A stretch of DNA of 64,000 nt, taken from positions 3,202-67,201 of the forward strand of contig JAXDII010000077.1 of the NCBI GenBank assembly GCA_034664085.1. The letters run 5' to 3'. Below are positions 31,294-39,773 of this stretch, piece by piece; position 1 is the stretch's first letter, and the number at the start of each line of letters is the position of its first letter. The translations under genes were made by a program, and so were the position numbers. The notes beneath the pieces are model-generated. The model saw only the letters and a program-made list of their open reading frames with translations, was not told the origin of the DNA and made no database searches. The DNA is from JACVRW01 sp034664085 (GTDB lineage: Bacteria > Actinomycetota > Thermoleophilia > Solirubrobacterales > Thermoleophilaceae).

Positions 31294-32400
31294 TCAGAGT
31301 CCGAGCTCCTCGCACTTCGCCTGAACCTTCCCGGCGCAGATGTCCTTCTTGGTCGGGAAGTCGGGGTTGCCGAGATACTCGGAGATGTTGTCCTTGTTCA
31401 CCGAGACCGGGTCGAGCAGCACGCTCGGGACCTCGTGCGTCCCGTTGTCGATCGGCGTGGTCTCCGCGGTGGGCGTCTCGCCCTTGGCCAGCGCGATGGC
31501 GAGGTCCGCCGCCGCCTGGGCCTCCTTCTCGATCGCCTTGTAGACGGTCATGCACTGATCGCCGTTGACGATGTTCTGGATGCCCTCGAGCGTCGCGTCC
31601 TGGCCGGTGACCGGGATCTGGGGCAGCTTGCGCTGCTTCAGAGCCGAGATGGCCGCGTTGCCCAGACCGTCGTTGGCCGCCAGCACGCCGTCGACCTTGT
31701 TGTCGGCCTTCTGCAGGATCTGCTCGAAGATCGTCAGCGCCTGCTGGTTGTCCCAGTCGGGCACGGACTGGTCGTCGACCTCGACCCACTCGCCCGAGTC
31801 GAACTTCGGGTTGATGACCGAGTCGTAGCCGTTCTTGAACAGCGTCGCGTTGTTGTCCGTCGGCGAGCCGTTCAGGACGGCGATGCGGGCACCCTGCTTG
31901 TCGCCTACACAGTCGACGAGGCCCTCGCCCTGCAGCTTGCCGACCTGCTCGTTGTCGAACGAGACGTAGTAGTCGTTGGCGTCGGTGTCGAGCGTGAGGC
32001 GGTCGTAGTCGATCACCTTGACCCCCTGCGACTTGGCGTTCGCCGCGATCGCCGCGCCGGACCCCGAGTCGAGGTTCACCAGCAGGATGACCTTCGCCCC
32101 GTTGGTGATCGCCTGCTCGGCCTGCTGCTGCTGCGTGGACTTGTCGCCCTCGGCGTTCTGGATGTCGGCGTCCACGCCGGCGGCCTCGAACGACTTCTGC
32201 AGGAACGGCCGGTCGACCGTCTCCCAGCGCACCGAGGACTGCGAGTCGGGCAGCAGCACGGCGACCTTGGGCTTGTCGCCGCCGTTGCTCGCCGCTCCGC
32301 CGTCGCCGCCGTCGTCATCGTCGTCTCCACAAGCGGCCAGTCCGCTCATGGCGAGGACGCCGGCTGCCACCAGCGCCCACATTCTTCTCCGTCTGGACAC
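31294..32400 (-). CDS. Sugar ABC transporter substrate-binding lipoprotein, XylF-like
   Basis: 368 residues from GTG 32400, preceded by AGGAGG with 7-nt spacing. Lipoprotein signal with LAAC lipobox (Cys24) followed by an acidic DDDDDGG linker. The type-I periplasmic-binding fold shows VAVLLPDSQSSVRWETVDRP, QQQQAEQAITNGAKVI, VIDYDRL, GVLAANDGLGNAAI and VTGQDATLEGIQNI, closest in style to D-xylose-binding XylF. It captures sugar outside the membrane for the downstream permease and ATPase. Four cysteines in the mature part may form disulfides. Confidence 0.92.
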   Translation of the reverse strand: MSRRRRMWALVAAGVLAMSGLAACGDDDDDGGDGGAASNGGDKPKVAVLLPDSQSSVRWETVDRPFLQKSFEAAGVDADIQNAEGDKSTQQQQAEQAITNGAKVILLVNLDSGSGAAIAANAKSQGVKVIDYDRLTLDTDANDYYVSFDNEQVGKLQGEGLVDCVGDKQGARIAVLNGSPTDNNATLFKNGYDSVINPKFDSGEWVEVDDQSVPDWDNQQALTIFEQILQKADNKVDGVLAANDGLGNAAISALKQRKLPQIPVTGQDATLEGIQNIVNGDQCMTVYKAIEKEAQAAADLAIALAKGETPTAETTPIDNGTHEVPSVLLDPVSVNKDNISEYLGNPDFPTKKDICAGKVQAKCEELGL

Positions 32401-32429
32401 GTCCCTCTCCTCCTGTTTGGGGTCTCTGG

Positions 32430-33635
32430 TCAGGCCGCCGCGCTTCCCGACACCCGTGCGGCCACCTCGTGCTCGGACTGCATGAGCACGAGGGCGAGCG
32501 CGCCAAGCAAGTTGGCCCGCTCCCCTAGCTCTCCCGCCACGATCTTCAGCTCGCTCGCGGCCGCCGGCAGCGCATCCCTGCGCACCGTCTCCCGCAGCGA
32601 GTCCAGCAACAGGTCGCCCGCTTCCCCGAGATCGCCGCCGATCACGACCATCTCGGGGCCGAACAGGTTGACCAGCCCGGCCACGACGCCTCCAACTGCC
32701 TGTCCGGCATCGGCGATCGCCCTGCGACAGCCGGCGTCGCCGTCGCGCGCCAGCTCGATCATCGACTTCACGGTCAGCGGCTCCTCGCGGCTCGCCTGCA
32801 CCAGGCGCAGCAGCGCCGGGCCCGACGCCAGCGTCTCGAGGCAGCCGCGGTTGCCGCAGCGGCAGATCGGCCCCTGCGGGTTGACCACCACGTGGCCGAT
32901 CTCGCCCGCCGTGCCGCGGTGGCCGCGGTAGGGGCGGCCGTCCACGATGATCCCGGCGCCGATCCCGGACGAGATCGACACGTACGCGGCGAAGCGCGCG
33001 TTGCGGCCGGCGCCGAGGGTGACCTCCGCCAGCGCGCCGAGGTTGGCGTCGTTGTCGACGTAGGCGCGCGTGCCGAGCCTGCGCTCGAGCTCCCCGGCCG
33101 CGTCGAACTCGGACCAGCCCGGCAGCACCGACGAGGAGTGCAGCTCGCTGCGCCTGTGGTCGATCGGGCCGGCCAGGGCGACGCCCACGCCCAGCAGCCG
33201 CTCGGGCTCCAGCCCGGCCTGCGCCAGCACCTGCTCGGCGAGCTGCGCGGCGAGGTCGAGCGCCCCGCTGGCGTGGTGGTCGACGTCGTAGGGCGCCGAC
33301 GCCTCGGCTAGCACGCTGCGCGACAGGTCCGAGACCGCGACGCGCACCTTGTCGTGGTCGAAGTCGATGCCCACCGCCGCCGCGGCCGACGGGTCCAGCT
33401 CGAGCAGCGCCGCGGGGCGGCCGGGCTGGCCCTCGCCGGCGAACTGGCCGGCGCGCTCGACCACCAGGCCGCGCCTCTGCAGGTCCGCGACGAGGGTCGA
33501 GACGGTGGAGCGTGAGAGCCCGGTGCGCCGCGCCAGCTCCGCGCGGCTGGCGGTGCCGTTGATGCGCAGGAAATCCACGATTCTCAGACGGTTGAATTCG
33601 CGGAGGGAGCTCAGGGAGCCGGAGCCCGTCGCCAT
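32430..33635 (-). CDS. ROK-family transcriptional regulator
   Basis: 401 residues from ATG 33635 (GAGGG 9 nt upstream; ATG 33653 would add six). N-terminal winged helix-turn-helix (NRLRIVDFLRINGTASRAELARRTGLSRSTVSTLVADL), then a ROK sugar-kinase-like domain with GVGVALAGPID, GEIGH and the zinc motif CRCGNRGCLE. XylR/NagC-type regulators of this family repress sugar-uptake operons and respond to the sugar. It lies directly upstream of the XylF-like gene on the same strand (29-bp gap), so control of this operon is likely. Confidence 0.92.
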   Translation of the reverse strand: MATGSGSLSSLREFNRLRIVDFLRINGTASRAELARRTGLSRSTVSTLVADLQRRGLVVERAGQFAGEGQPGRPAALLELDPSAAAAVGIDFDHDKVRVAVSDLSRSVLAEASAPYDVDHHASGALDLAAQLAEQVLAQAGLEPERLLGVGVALAGPIDHRRSELHSSSVLPGWSEFDAAGELERRLGTRAYVDNDANLGALAEVTLGAGRNARFAAYVSISSGIGAGIIVDGRPYRGHRGTAGEIGHVVVNPQGPICRCGNRGCLETLASGPALLRLVQASREEPLTVKSMIELARDGDAGCRRAIADAGQAVGGVVAGLVNLFGPEMVVIGGDLGEAGDLLLDSLRETVRRDALPAAASELKIVAGELGERANLLGALALVLMQSEHEVAARVSGSAAA

Positions 33636-33730
33636 CGCGCGGCACCCTCTCATGCCGCACGGAGTTCTGTCAAGACTTGCACGAATGTGGGTGGGTTGAG
33701 GTTGGATTAAGTACGTGTTAAGGCAAAACC

Positions 33731-34267
33731 GTGGGGTTGTTCACGCCGTTGGTACGTGCTTGTTACGCAGCGCACCCACGTGTCGTCCCTTGGCTCGTAC
33801 GGTCGCTGTTCGTGCGGGGAGAGGGCGGACAGGCGACCGTCGAATGGGTGGCGCTGGTGCTGCTGGCGGCCCTGTTGCTCGGCGGGCTGGCTGCGGCGCG
33901 GAACGGCCTGGCCGGGGACGCGGGATTGGGCGAGGCGGTGGCGCAGCGGATCACGTGCGCCGCGGGGGATTTGTGCGGACGAGCGGGGGCGGGCGGGCCG
34001 AGCGCGGGGCCGCCGATCGCCCCGCCGCGCTTGCGGCGGTCGCCGGGCGCGGGGGCGTTGCAGGTGCGCGAGGCGCGCGCCGCCGACGCCCGGCGCCTGC
34101 GCGGCGTCACCGCGATCGCGGAGCACGCGTGGATCGTGTGCCTCGCCTACCGCCGCTGGCGCGCCGAGATGGAGCACCCGCGCGCGCCGACCGAGGCGCT
34201 GCCGCTCGACGAGGCACTGGGAATCGCCAACGAGTGCCTCAACCCACTGGAGTTCTTCTTCCCGTGA
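33731..34267 (+). CDS. Membrane protein with Flp/TadE-like N-terminus
   Basis: 178 residues from GTG 33731. Residues 30-55 read GEGGQATVEWVALVLLAALLLGGLAA, the G-Q-x-T-V-E-W-hydrophobic pattern of Flp pilin/TadE-type proteins. The rest is Pro/Arg-rich then helical with three cysteines (ITCAAGDLCG, AWIVCLAYRRW). It could be a pseudopilin-like surface protein, but no tad genes are nearby. Divergent from the ROK regulator; overlaps the next small gene by 4 bp. Confidence 0.6.
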   Translation: MGLFTPLVRACYAAHPRVVPWLVRSLFVRGEGGQATVEWVALVLLAALLLGGLAAARNGLAGDAGLGEAVAQRITCAAGDLCGRAGAGGPSAGPPIAPPRLRRSPGAGALQVREARAADARRLRGVTAIAEHAWIVCLAYRRWRAEMEHPRAPTEALPLDEALGIANECLNPLEFFFP

Positions 34268-34437
34268 TCCTCCAACGGATTCATCGAGTCGCCGCACTCG
34301 CATGGAGCGCGATCGCCGCCGGGGCCGGACTCGGCTTCGTCGCGCGCGACCTGCTCGCGCTGCCGCCCGCGCTCGTGGCAGTCGCGTGGACGGCCGGCGC
34401 CCTGGCCGGTTTCAGCGCGGCCCGCAAATTCGGGTGA
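34264..34437 (+). CDS. Small two-helix membrane protein
   Basis: 57 residues, GTG 34264 overlapping the preceding stop as GTGA. Two hydrophobic segments (VAALAWSAIAAGAGLGFVA and ALPPALVAVAWTAGALAGF) and a basic end (ARKFG). Too short for common ORF cut-offs; supported by the coupled start, the membrane pattern and the terminator palindrome just downstream. Unknown function. Confidence 0.6.
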   Translation: MILQRIHRVAALAWSAIAAGAGLGFVARDLLALPPALVAVAWTAGALAGFSAARKFG

Positions 34438-34470
34438 GCCCGGAGGGCGCGGAAAGGCGGGCGCGCGGCC

Positions 34471-34496
34471 GGGCCCGGCGCCCGGGCGCCGGGCCC
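34471..34496 (+). terminator. Perfect 26-bp GC palindrome, probable terminator
   Basis: Arms GGGCCCGGCGCCC (34471-34483) and GGGCGCCGGGCCC (34484-34496) are exact reverse complements. It lies 33 bp after the small membrane gene and is followed by GCGTTTA, so a weakly tailed intrinsic terminator is the simplest reading. Confidence 0.6.
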
Positions 34497-34560
34497 GCGT
34501 TTACCCTGGAAATGCCATGCAGCGGCGTGTCACCCCGCGATTGCGGGTAACTCGGTCGTC

Positions 34561-35643
34561 ATGAGAGTCGGTCTCGTGCTCGGCGCCGGTGGTGTGCTGG
34601 GCGGCGCGTGGCTGACGGGGGGCCTCAACGCGCTCGCTCAGGAGACCGAGTGGGACCCCGCCAGCGCGGAGTTCATCGTCGGCACGTCCGCCGGGTCGAT
34701 GATCGGCGCTCTGCTCGCCGCGGGGGTGCCGCCCTGGTTCATGGTCGCGCACTCGGCTGGCGAGTCCTTCGACGGCGTCACCGCCGCCGACGGCACCCCT
34801 GCGGCGGAGGCGGACCGCGCGGCCGGGGCTGTCTTCCGGCTGCACCGCGGCCTCCCGCCGCTCGGCCCCGGCTCGCTGCGGATGGCGCTCACCGCGCTGT
34901 CGAATCCGCTCGGCCACACCCCGCTGCAGATGATGGCCGGCTGGCTGCCGACCGGGCTCGTCGCGACCGACTCGCTGAAGCAGATCGTCAGGCGTGCGGT
35001 GCCCGACCGCTGGGTCGAGCACCCGAACTACTGGGCCGTCGCGTGCGACTACGAGAGCGGCCGGCGCACGCCGTTCGGGCGGCTCGGCGCGCCCAACGTC
35101 GAGATCGCCGATGCGGTGGCGGCCTCCTGCGCGATCCCGGGCTTCTACCGCCCGGTCAAGATCGGCCGGCGGCGCTACGTGGACGGCGGCGTCTGCTCGG
35201 CCTCGAACCTCGACCTGGTCGCCGGTCGCGGACTCGACCTCGTCATCTGCCTGAACCCGCTGTCGACCGCCGCGGCCGGCCTGCCGGGCACGCTCGACCC
35301 GCGCGACTGGATCACCGCGGTGGGCCGCCAGGCCAACACGCGCCGGCTCGCCCACGAGGTCCGGAAGGTGCGCCGCTTCGGCACCGAGGTGCTGCTGATC
35401 GAGCCGACGTCCGAGGACCACGGAGCGATGGGCCGCAACCTGATGAGCGCGGGGCGCAGGCAGCAGGTGATCGAGACCGCCGAGCGCACCGTGCGCGAGC
35501 AGCTGCGCGGCCCGGAGGCGCGAGCGCTGCTCGAGCGGCTGCCGCGGGGCGAGCCGCACAAGATCCGCCGCCCCGCGGGTCCGCCCTCGAGCTGGCCGCT
35601 GTTGGCGCCCTCGGTGCGGGCGGGGTCGACCAGGGCGGCCTAG
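34561..35643 (+). CDS. Patatin-like phospholipase
   Basis: 360 residues. Oxyanion GAGGVLGG (8-15), nucleophile elbow GTSAGS with Ser43, and catalytic aspartate in YVDGGVCS complete the Ser-Asp dyad of patatins. Acyl hydrolase acting on phospholipids or other acyl lipids; no signal peptide, so cytoplasmic or membrane-associated. First gene of a contiguous lipid cluster with an acyltransferase (0 bp gap) and an SRPBCC/acyl-CoA ligase; together these could remodel acyl chains (inference). Confidence 0.9.
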   Translation: MRVGLVLGAGGVLGGAWLTGGLNALAQETEWDPASAEFIVGTSAGSMIGALLAAGVPPWFMVAHSAGESFDGVTAADGTPAAEADRAAGAVFRLHRGLPPLGPGSLRMALTALSNPLGHTPLQMMAGWLPTGLVATDSLKQIVRRAVPDRWVEHPNYWAVACDYESGRRTPFGRLGAPNVEIADAVAASCAIPGFYRPVKIGRRRYVDGGVCSASNLDLVAGRGLDLVICLNPLSTAAAGLPGTLDPRDWITAVGRQANTRRLAHEVRKVRRFGTEVLLIEPTSEDHGAMGRNLMSAGRRQQVIETAERTVREQLRGPEARALLERLPRGEPHKIRRPAGPPSSWPLLAPSVRAGSTRAA

Positions 35644-36480
35644 GTGAGCATCGCCGGACGCGCGATCGCGGCGGTCGCCGAGCAGGCGCAGCGGCGCGTG
35701 CCTGCGGCCGATCTCGACGAGCGCGATCCCGACTACATACGCGAGACGCTGCCGCGCCTGTGGATGCTCGCCAGCCTCTACTTCCGCGCCGAGGTCCGCG
35801 GCCTCGAGCGCATTCCCGAAGAGGGCCCCGTGCTGCTCGTGGGAAACCACTCCGGCGGCAACCTGACGCCCGACACGCACGTGTTCACGCTGGCGTTCAG
35901 CACCTACTTCGGGGTGGAGCGCCGGTTCCACCAGCTCGCCCACAACCTCGTGCTGTCGATGCCCGGACTGGGGATGCTGCGCAAGTACGGCACGGTGGCC
36001 GCCACGCCGCAGAACGCCGAGCGGGCGCTCGACGAGGGCGCCGCCCTGCTCGTCTACCCGGGCGGGGACTACGAGGTGCACCGGCCCTCGTGGGAGTCGG
36101 CGACCGTGGACTTCGGCGGCCGCAAGGGCTTCATCCGCCTGGCGCAGCGGCGTGGCGTGCCGATCGTGCCGGTGGTCTCGGTGGGCGGGCAGGAGACGGC
36201 CCTCTTCCTCAGCCGCGGCGAGCGGCTCGCCAAGCTGCTCGGGCTCGACCGCATGTTCCGCCTCAAGGTCCTGCCGATCTCGCTGGCCCTGCCGTGGGGA
36301 GTCAACGTCGGCGACATGCTCGGTCACATCCCGCTGCCGGCGAAGATCACCACCGAGGTGCTGGAGCCGATCGAGGTCGCCGAGATGGATGCCGACGACG
36401 CCTACGACGCCATCGTCGAGCGCATGCAGCGCAGCCTCACCGCGCTGCAGGCCGAACGCCGGCTCCCCGTGGTCGGATGA
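35644..36480 (+). CDS. Lysophospholipid/glycerol acyltransferase family protein (PlsC-like)
   Basis: 278 residues, GTG start directly abutting the patatin stop. Motif VLLVGNHSGGNLTPD holds the catalytic histidine of the HX4D-like acyltransferase site; YPGGDYEVHRPS and KGFIRLAQRRGVPIVPVVSVGGQE are the following conserved blocks. Acyl-CoA- or acyl-ACP-dependent transfer onto a glycerol or lysolipid is likely, at the membrane surface. Its stop overlaps the next ATG (ATGA). Confidence 0.88.
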   Translation: MSIAGRAIAAVAEQAQRRVPAADLDERDPDYIRETLPRLWMLASLYFRAEVRGLERIPEEGPVLLVGNHSGGNLTPDTHVFTLAFSTYFGVERRFHQLAHNLVLSMPGLGMLRKYGTVAATPQNAERALDEGAALLVYPGGDYEVHRPSWESATVDFGGRKGFIRLAQRRGVPIVPVVSVGGQETALFLSRGERLAKLLGLDRMFRLKVLPISLALPWGVNVGDMLGHIPLPAKITTEVLEPIEVAEMDADDAYDAIVERMQRSLTALQAERRLPVVG

Positions 36481-38561
36481 GGGTCGAGAAGCACGCCGTC
36501 ATCGACGCCTCCCGCGACGAGGTCTGGGAGCTGATCGCCGACCCCTGCGGCTATCCGCACTTCATGGACGGCCTGACCAGCGTTCGGCGCAAGAGCGAGG
36601 ATCCGCGGCTCGGCCTCGGCGCGCGCTACACCGTCCACATGAAGGTCGGCTCGGCGGAGGTCGGGGGGCTGGTGGAGATCGTGGAGTTCGACGAGCCGGC
36701 CGACCTGGCGTGGACCAGCGTGACCGGCATCGACCAGCGCCTGCGCTGGCGCTTGCGCGAGACCGACGACGGGCGCACCCGGGTCACTCTGCGGCTGGCC
36801 TACGCGGCGCCCGGCGGGGTGCTCGGAGCGGTCTCGGAGCAGGTGTCGAAGCCGATGGTGGCGCGCAACCTCGAGCGCAGCCTGGAGAATCTCCGGGCAG
36901 AGATGGAAGGAGGGACTGGTGAGGTGAGCGACGGAAAGAGCATCCCGGGCCGTTTGGCCTACCAGCTCGGCAGCGTGAAGGTGCTGGTCGACGCTGGCGT
37001 GGTGCGGCCGATGCGCCCCGACCGGCTCGTGAAGTTCGTGCAGACGCTGCTGCGCTGGGGACGCAGCCCCGCCGCCGGCTCGATCGCGCTCGCCGACCGC
37101 TTCCCGAACGACACGATGATCGTCGACGAGCTCGGCACGCTGAGCTTCGCCGAGGTCGACGAGCGCACCAACGCGCTCGCTCACTCGCTCTCCGACCTGG
37201 GCATCGTCGAGGGCGACGGCGTGGCGATCATGTGCCGGAACCACCGCGGCTTCATCGAGTCGACGATCGCGGTCTCCAAGCTGGGCGCCAACTCGCTCTA
37301 CCTCAACACGGCCTTCGCCGCGCCCCAGCTGGCCGAGGTCGTGGAGCGCGAGGACCCCGAGGCGATCGTCTACGACGAGGAGTTCGCCGGGCTGCTGGCC
37401 GAAGCCGGCAAGGGGCGCCAGCGGATCGTGGCTTGGCACGACACCGAGGCCCCCGCGGACCCGACGATCGACCGGCTGATCGAGCAGGGCGATCCGAGCG
37501 ACGTCGTGCCGCCGGCCCAGGAGGGCCGCGCGGTGATCCTCACCAGCGGCACGACCGGGTCCCCGAAGGGCGCATCGCGTGGCAACCCGCAGTCGCTGGA
37601 TCCGGTGGTGGCGCTGCTGGCGACGATCCCGCTGAAGGCGCGCCAGACCACCTACATCGCCGCCCCGCTGTTCCACTCGTGGGGCTTCGCCCACTTCTCG
37701 CTCGGGCTGATCCTCGGCTCGACCTACGTGCTGCGGCGCAAGTTCGACCCCGAGCAGTGCCTGGCCGACATCGCGCGCTATCGCTGCGACTCGCTCGTGG
37801 TGGTGCCGGTGATGATGCAGCGCATCATGGAGCTGCCCGAGGAGGTGCGCGCCAAGTACGACGTGTCCTCGCTGAAGGTGGTTGCCGCCAGCGGCTCGGC
37901 GCTCCCAGGCGACCTCGCCAACGACTGGATGGACGCCTTCGGGGACACGCTCTACAACCTCTACGGGTCGACCGAGGTGGCCTGGGCGTCGATCGCCACG
38001 CCCGCGGACATGCGCGCCGCCCCGGGCACCGCCGGCAAGCCGCCGCGCGGCACCGTCGTGAAGCTCTACGACGAGCACGGCATGGAGGTGCCGACCGGCG
38101 AGCCCGGGCGCATCTTCGTCGGCAACGAGATGCTGTTCGAGGGCTACACCGGGGGCGGGACGAAGGACGTGATCGGCTCGCTGATGGCCACCGGCGACGT
38201 CGGCCGCTTCGACGAGGGCGGCCGCCTGTTCGTGGAGGGCCGCGACGACGAGATGATCGTCTCCGGCGGCGAGAACGTGTTCCCCAAGGAGATCGAGGAC
38301 CTGCTGGCCCGCCACGAGGCGGTGGCCGAGGCCGCCGCGATCGGGGTGGAGGACCGCGACTTCGGCCAGCGGCTGCGCGCCTTCGTCGTGCTGGAGCGGG
38401 GCAGGCAGTCGAGCGAGGACGACCTGAAGGCGTACGTCAAGCAGAACCTGGCGCGCTACAAGGTGCCGCGCGAGATCGTGTTCCTGGACGAGCTGCCGCG
38501 CAACGCGACCGGCAAGGTGCTCAAGCGCGAGCTGAAGGCGGTCGACGCCGGCCGCTCGTAG
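36477..38561 (+). CDS. SRPBCC-domain / acyl-CoA ligase (AMP-binding) in-frame fusion
   Basis: 694 residues read continuously from ATG 36477. Residues 1-149 are a SRPBCC/START-like lipid-binding domain (VEKHAVIDASRDEVWELIADP). Residues 150-694 are a complete fatty-acyl-CoA synthetase-like enzyme: ILTSGTTGSPKGA P-loop, YGSTEV, TGDVGRFDEGGRLFVEGRDDE hinge and PRNATGKVLKREL with the catalytic lysine. A strong ribosome binding site (AAGGAGG, 36907-36913) precedes an in-frame GTG at 36924, so the 545-residue ligase can also be made alone. The usual arrangement would be two genes joined by GTGA; a single-base indel would restore that. Confidence 0.85.
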   Translation: MRVEKHAVIDASRDEVWELIADPCGYPHFMDGLTSVRRKSEDPRLGLGARYTVHMKVGSAEVGGLVEIVEFDEPADLAWTSVTGIDQRLRWRLRETDDGRTRVTLRLAYAAPGGVLGAVSEQVSKPMVARNLERSLENLRAEMEGGTGEVSDGKSIPGRLAYQLGSVKVLVDAGVVRPMRPDRLVKFVQTLLRWGRSPAAGSIALADRFPNDTMIVDELGTLSFAEVDERTNALAHSLSDLGIVEGDGVAIMCRNHRGFIESTIAVSKLGANSLYLNTAFAAPQLAEVVEREDPEAIVYDEEFAGLLAEAGKGRQRIVAWHDTEAPADPTIDRLIEQGDPSDVVPPAQEGRAVILTSGTTGSPKGASRGNPQSLDPVVALLATIPLKARQTTYIAAPLFHSWGFAHFSLGLILGSTYVLRRKFDPEQCLADIARYRCDSLVVVPVMMQRIMELPEEVRAKYDVSSLKVVAASGSALPGDLANDWMDAFGDTLYNLYGSTEVAWASIATPADMRAAPGTAGKPPRGTVVKLYDEHGMEVPTGEPGRIFVGNEMLFEGYTGGGTKDVIGSLMATGDVGRFDEGGRLFVEGRDDEMIVSGGENVFPKEIEDLLARHEAVAEAAAIGVEDRDFGQRLRAFVVLERGRQSSEDDLKAYVKQNLARYKVPREIVFLDELPRNATGKVLKRELKAVDAGRS
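36907..36913 (+). promoter_or_regulatory. Internal ribosome binding site for stand-alone acyl-CoA ligase
   Basis: AAGGAGG lies 10 nt before the in-frame GTG at 36924, exactly at the junction of the SRPBCC and ligase domains. It marks an internal start that would give a 545-residue ligase without the SRPBCC domain. Confidence 0.65.
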
Positions 38562-38572
38562 GCCGCGAGCCA

Positions 38573-38578
38573 TAAGGT
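38573..38578 (+). promoter_or_regulatory. -10-like hexamer TAAGGT, leaderless aminotransferase gene
   Basis: TAAGGT ends 6 nt before the ATG at 38585; the spacer is CCCGCC with no ribosome binding site. Confidence 0.5.
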
Positions 38579-38584
38579 CCCGCC

Positions 38585-39751
38585 ATGGCCCAGCAGCCCG
38601 GCGGAACGACGATCTTCACCGAGATGACCGAGCTCGCCCAGCGCACGGGGGCGATCAACCTCGGCCAGGGCTTTCCCGACGAGGACGGCCCTTCGGCGAT
38701 CGTGGAGGCGGCGGTCGCGGCGCTGCGCGGCGGGCACAACCAGTACGCGCCGCTGCCCGGCGTGCCGGCACTGCGCGAGGCGGTGGCGGCCCACCAGCGC
38801 CGGCGCTACGGGCTCGACGTCGATCCCGACGCTGAGGTGCAGGTGACCTTCGGCGCGACCGAGGGCCTCGCCGCCGCCCTGCTCGCACTCGTGGCGCCTG
38901 GCGACGCGGTCCTCGTGCTGGACCCGGCCTACGACTCGTACGCCGCGATCGTGCGGCTGGCCGGCGGCGCGGTGCGCCCGATCGCGCTCGAGCCGCCGGG
39001 CTGGCGCCTGGACGAGGCCGCCGTGCGCGCGGCCGCCACCGCGAACGCGCGCGTGCTGCTGCTCAACTCGCCGCACAACCCGACCGGGCGCGTCCTGGAC
39101 GAGTCGGAGCTGGAGCTGCTGGCGCGGCTGTGCCGCGAGCTCGACCTGATCGCAGTCACCGACGAGGTGTACGAGCACCTGGTCTACGACGGCCGCCACG
39201 TGCCGCTGGCGACGCTGCCGGGCATGTGGGAGCGCACGCTCACCGTGTCGTCGCTGGGCAAGACCCATTCGCTGACCGGCTGGAAGGTCGGCTGGGTGAG
39301 CGGTCCGGTCGAGCTGGTGGCGCGCGTGCGCGGCGTCAAGCAGTTCCTGAGCTTCGCGGGCGGGACGCCGCTCCAGCACGCGGCCGCCATCGGCATGTCG
39401 ATGCCCGACGACGCGATCGCGGAGCTGGCGCGGGCGCTGCGCTCCAAGCGCGACCGGCTGGCCGCCGGACTGGGCGCCGCCGGCTTCGAGGTGCTGCCGT
39501 CGGCGGGCACCTACTTCCTCAACGCGGATGCGCGCCCGCTCGGCGAGGACGACGCCGCCCGGCTCTGCCAGTCGCTGCCCCACGAGGCGGGCGTGGCGGC
39601 GATCCCGGTCTCGGCGTTCAGCTCGACCCCGGACGGCCCGGCGCGCTCGATCGTGCGCTTCGCGTTCTGCAAGCGCGACGAGGTGCTCGACGAGGCGATC
39701 GAGCGGCTGGGTGAGTGGGCCGGCCGACGGCGGGTAAACCTGGGGGAGTAG
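38585..39751 (+). CDS. Pyridoxal-phosphate aminotransferase class I/II
   Basis: 388 residues. INLGQGFPDEDGP start, GATEGLAAALLAL, NSPHNPTGRVL, DEVYEHLVYDG and the PLP lysine in SSLGKTHSLTGWKVGW. This pattern is shared by methionine/kynurenine aminotransferases (YbdL, KAT) and actinobacterial N-succinyldiaminopimelate aminotransferase DapC; the sequence alone does not decide. Cytoplasmic, fold-type I dimer. Monocistronic with its own leaderless-type promoter. Confidence 0.9.
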   Translation: MAQQPGGTTIFTEMTELAQRTGAINLGQGFPDEDGPSAIVEAAVAALRGGHNQYAPLPGVPALREAVAAHQRRRYGLDVDPDAEVQVTFGATEGLAAALLALVAPGDAVLVLDPAYDSYAAIVRLAGGAVRPIALEPPGWRLDEAAVRAAATANARVLLLNSPHNPTGRVLDESELELLARLCRELDLIAVTDEVYEHLVYDGRHVPLATLPGMWERTLTVSSLGKTHSLTGWKVGWVSGPVELVARVRGVKQFLSFAGGTPLQHAAAIGMSMPDDAIAELARALRSKRDRLAAGLGAAGFEVLPSAGTYFLNADARPLGEDDAARLCQSLPHEAGVAAIPVSAFSSTPDGPARSIVRFAFCKRDEVLDEAIERLGEWAGRRRVNLGE

Positions 39752-39773
39752 GACCCGAGGAGAGGAGGCAGTT

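Noticed and set aside
34608..36476. Upstream extension of the SRPBCC/ligase frame to 34608
   Set aside because: The frame is open by chance opposite phase of the patatin and acyltransferase genes and has Arg/Ala-rich composition; the real start is ATG 36477 overlapping the acyltransferase stop.
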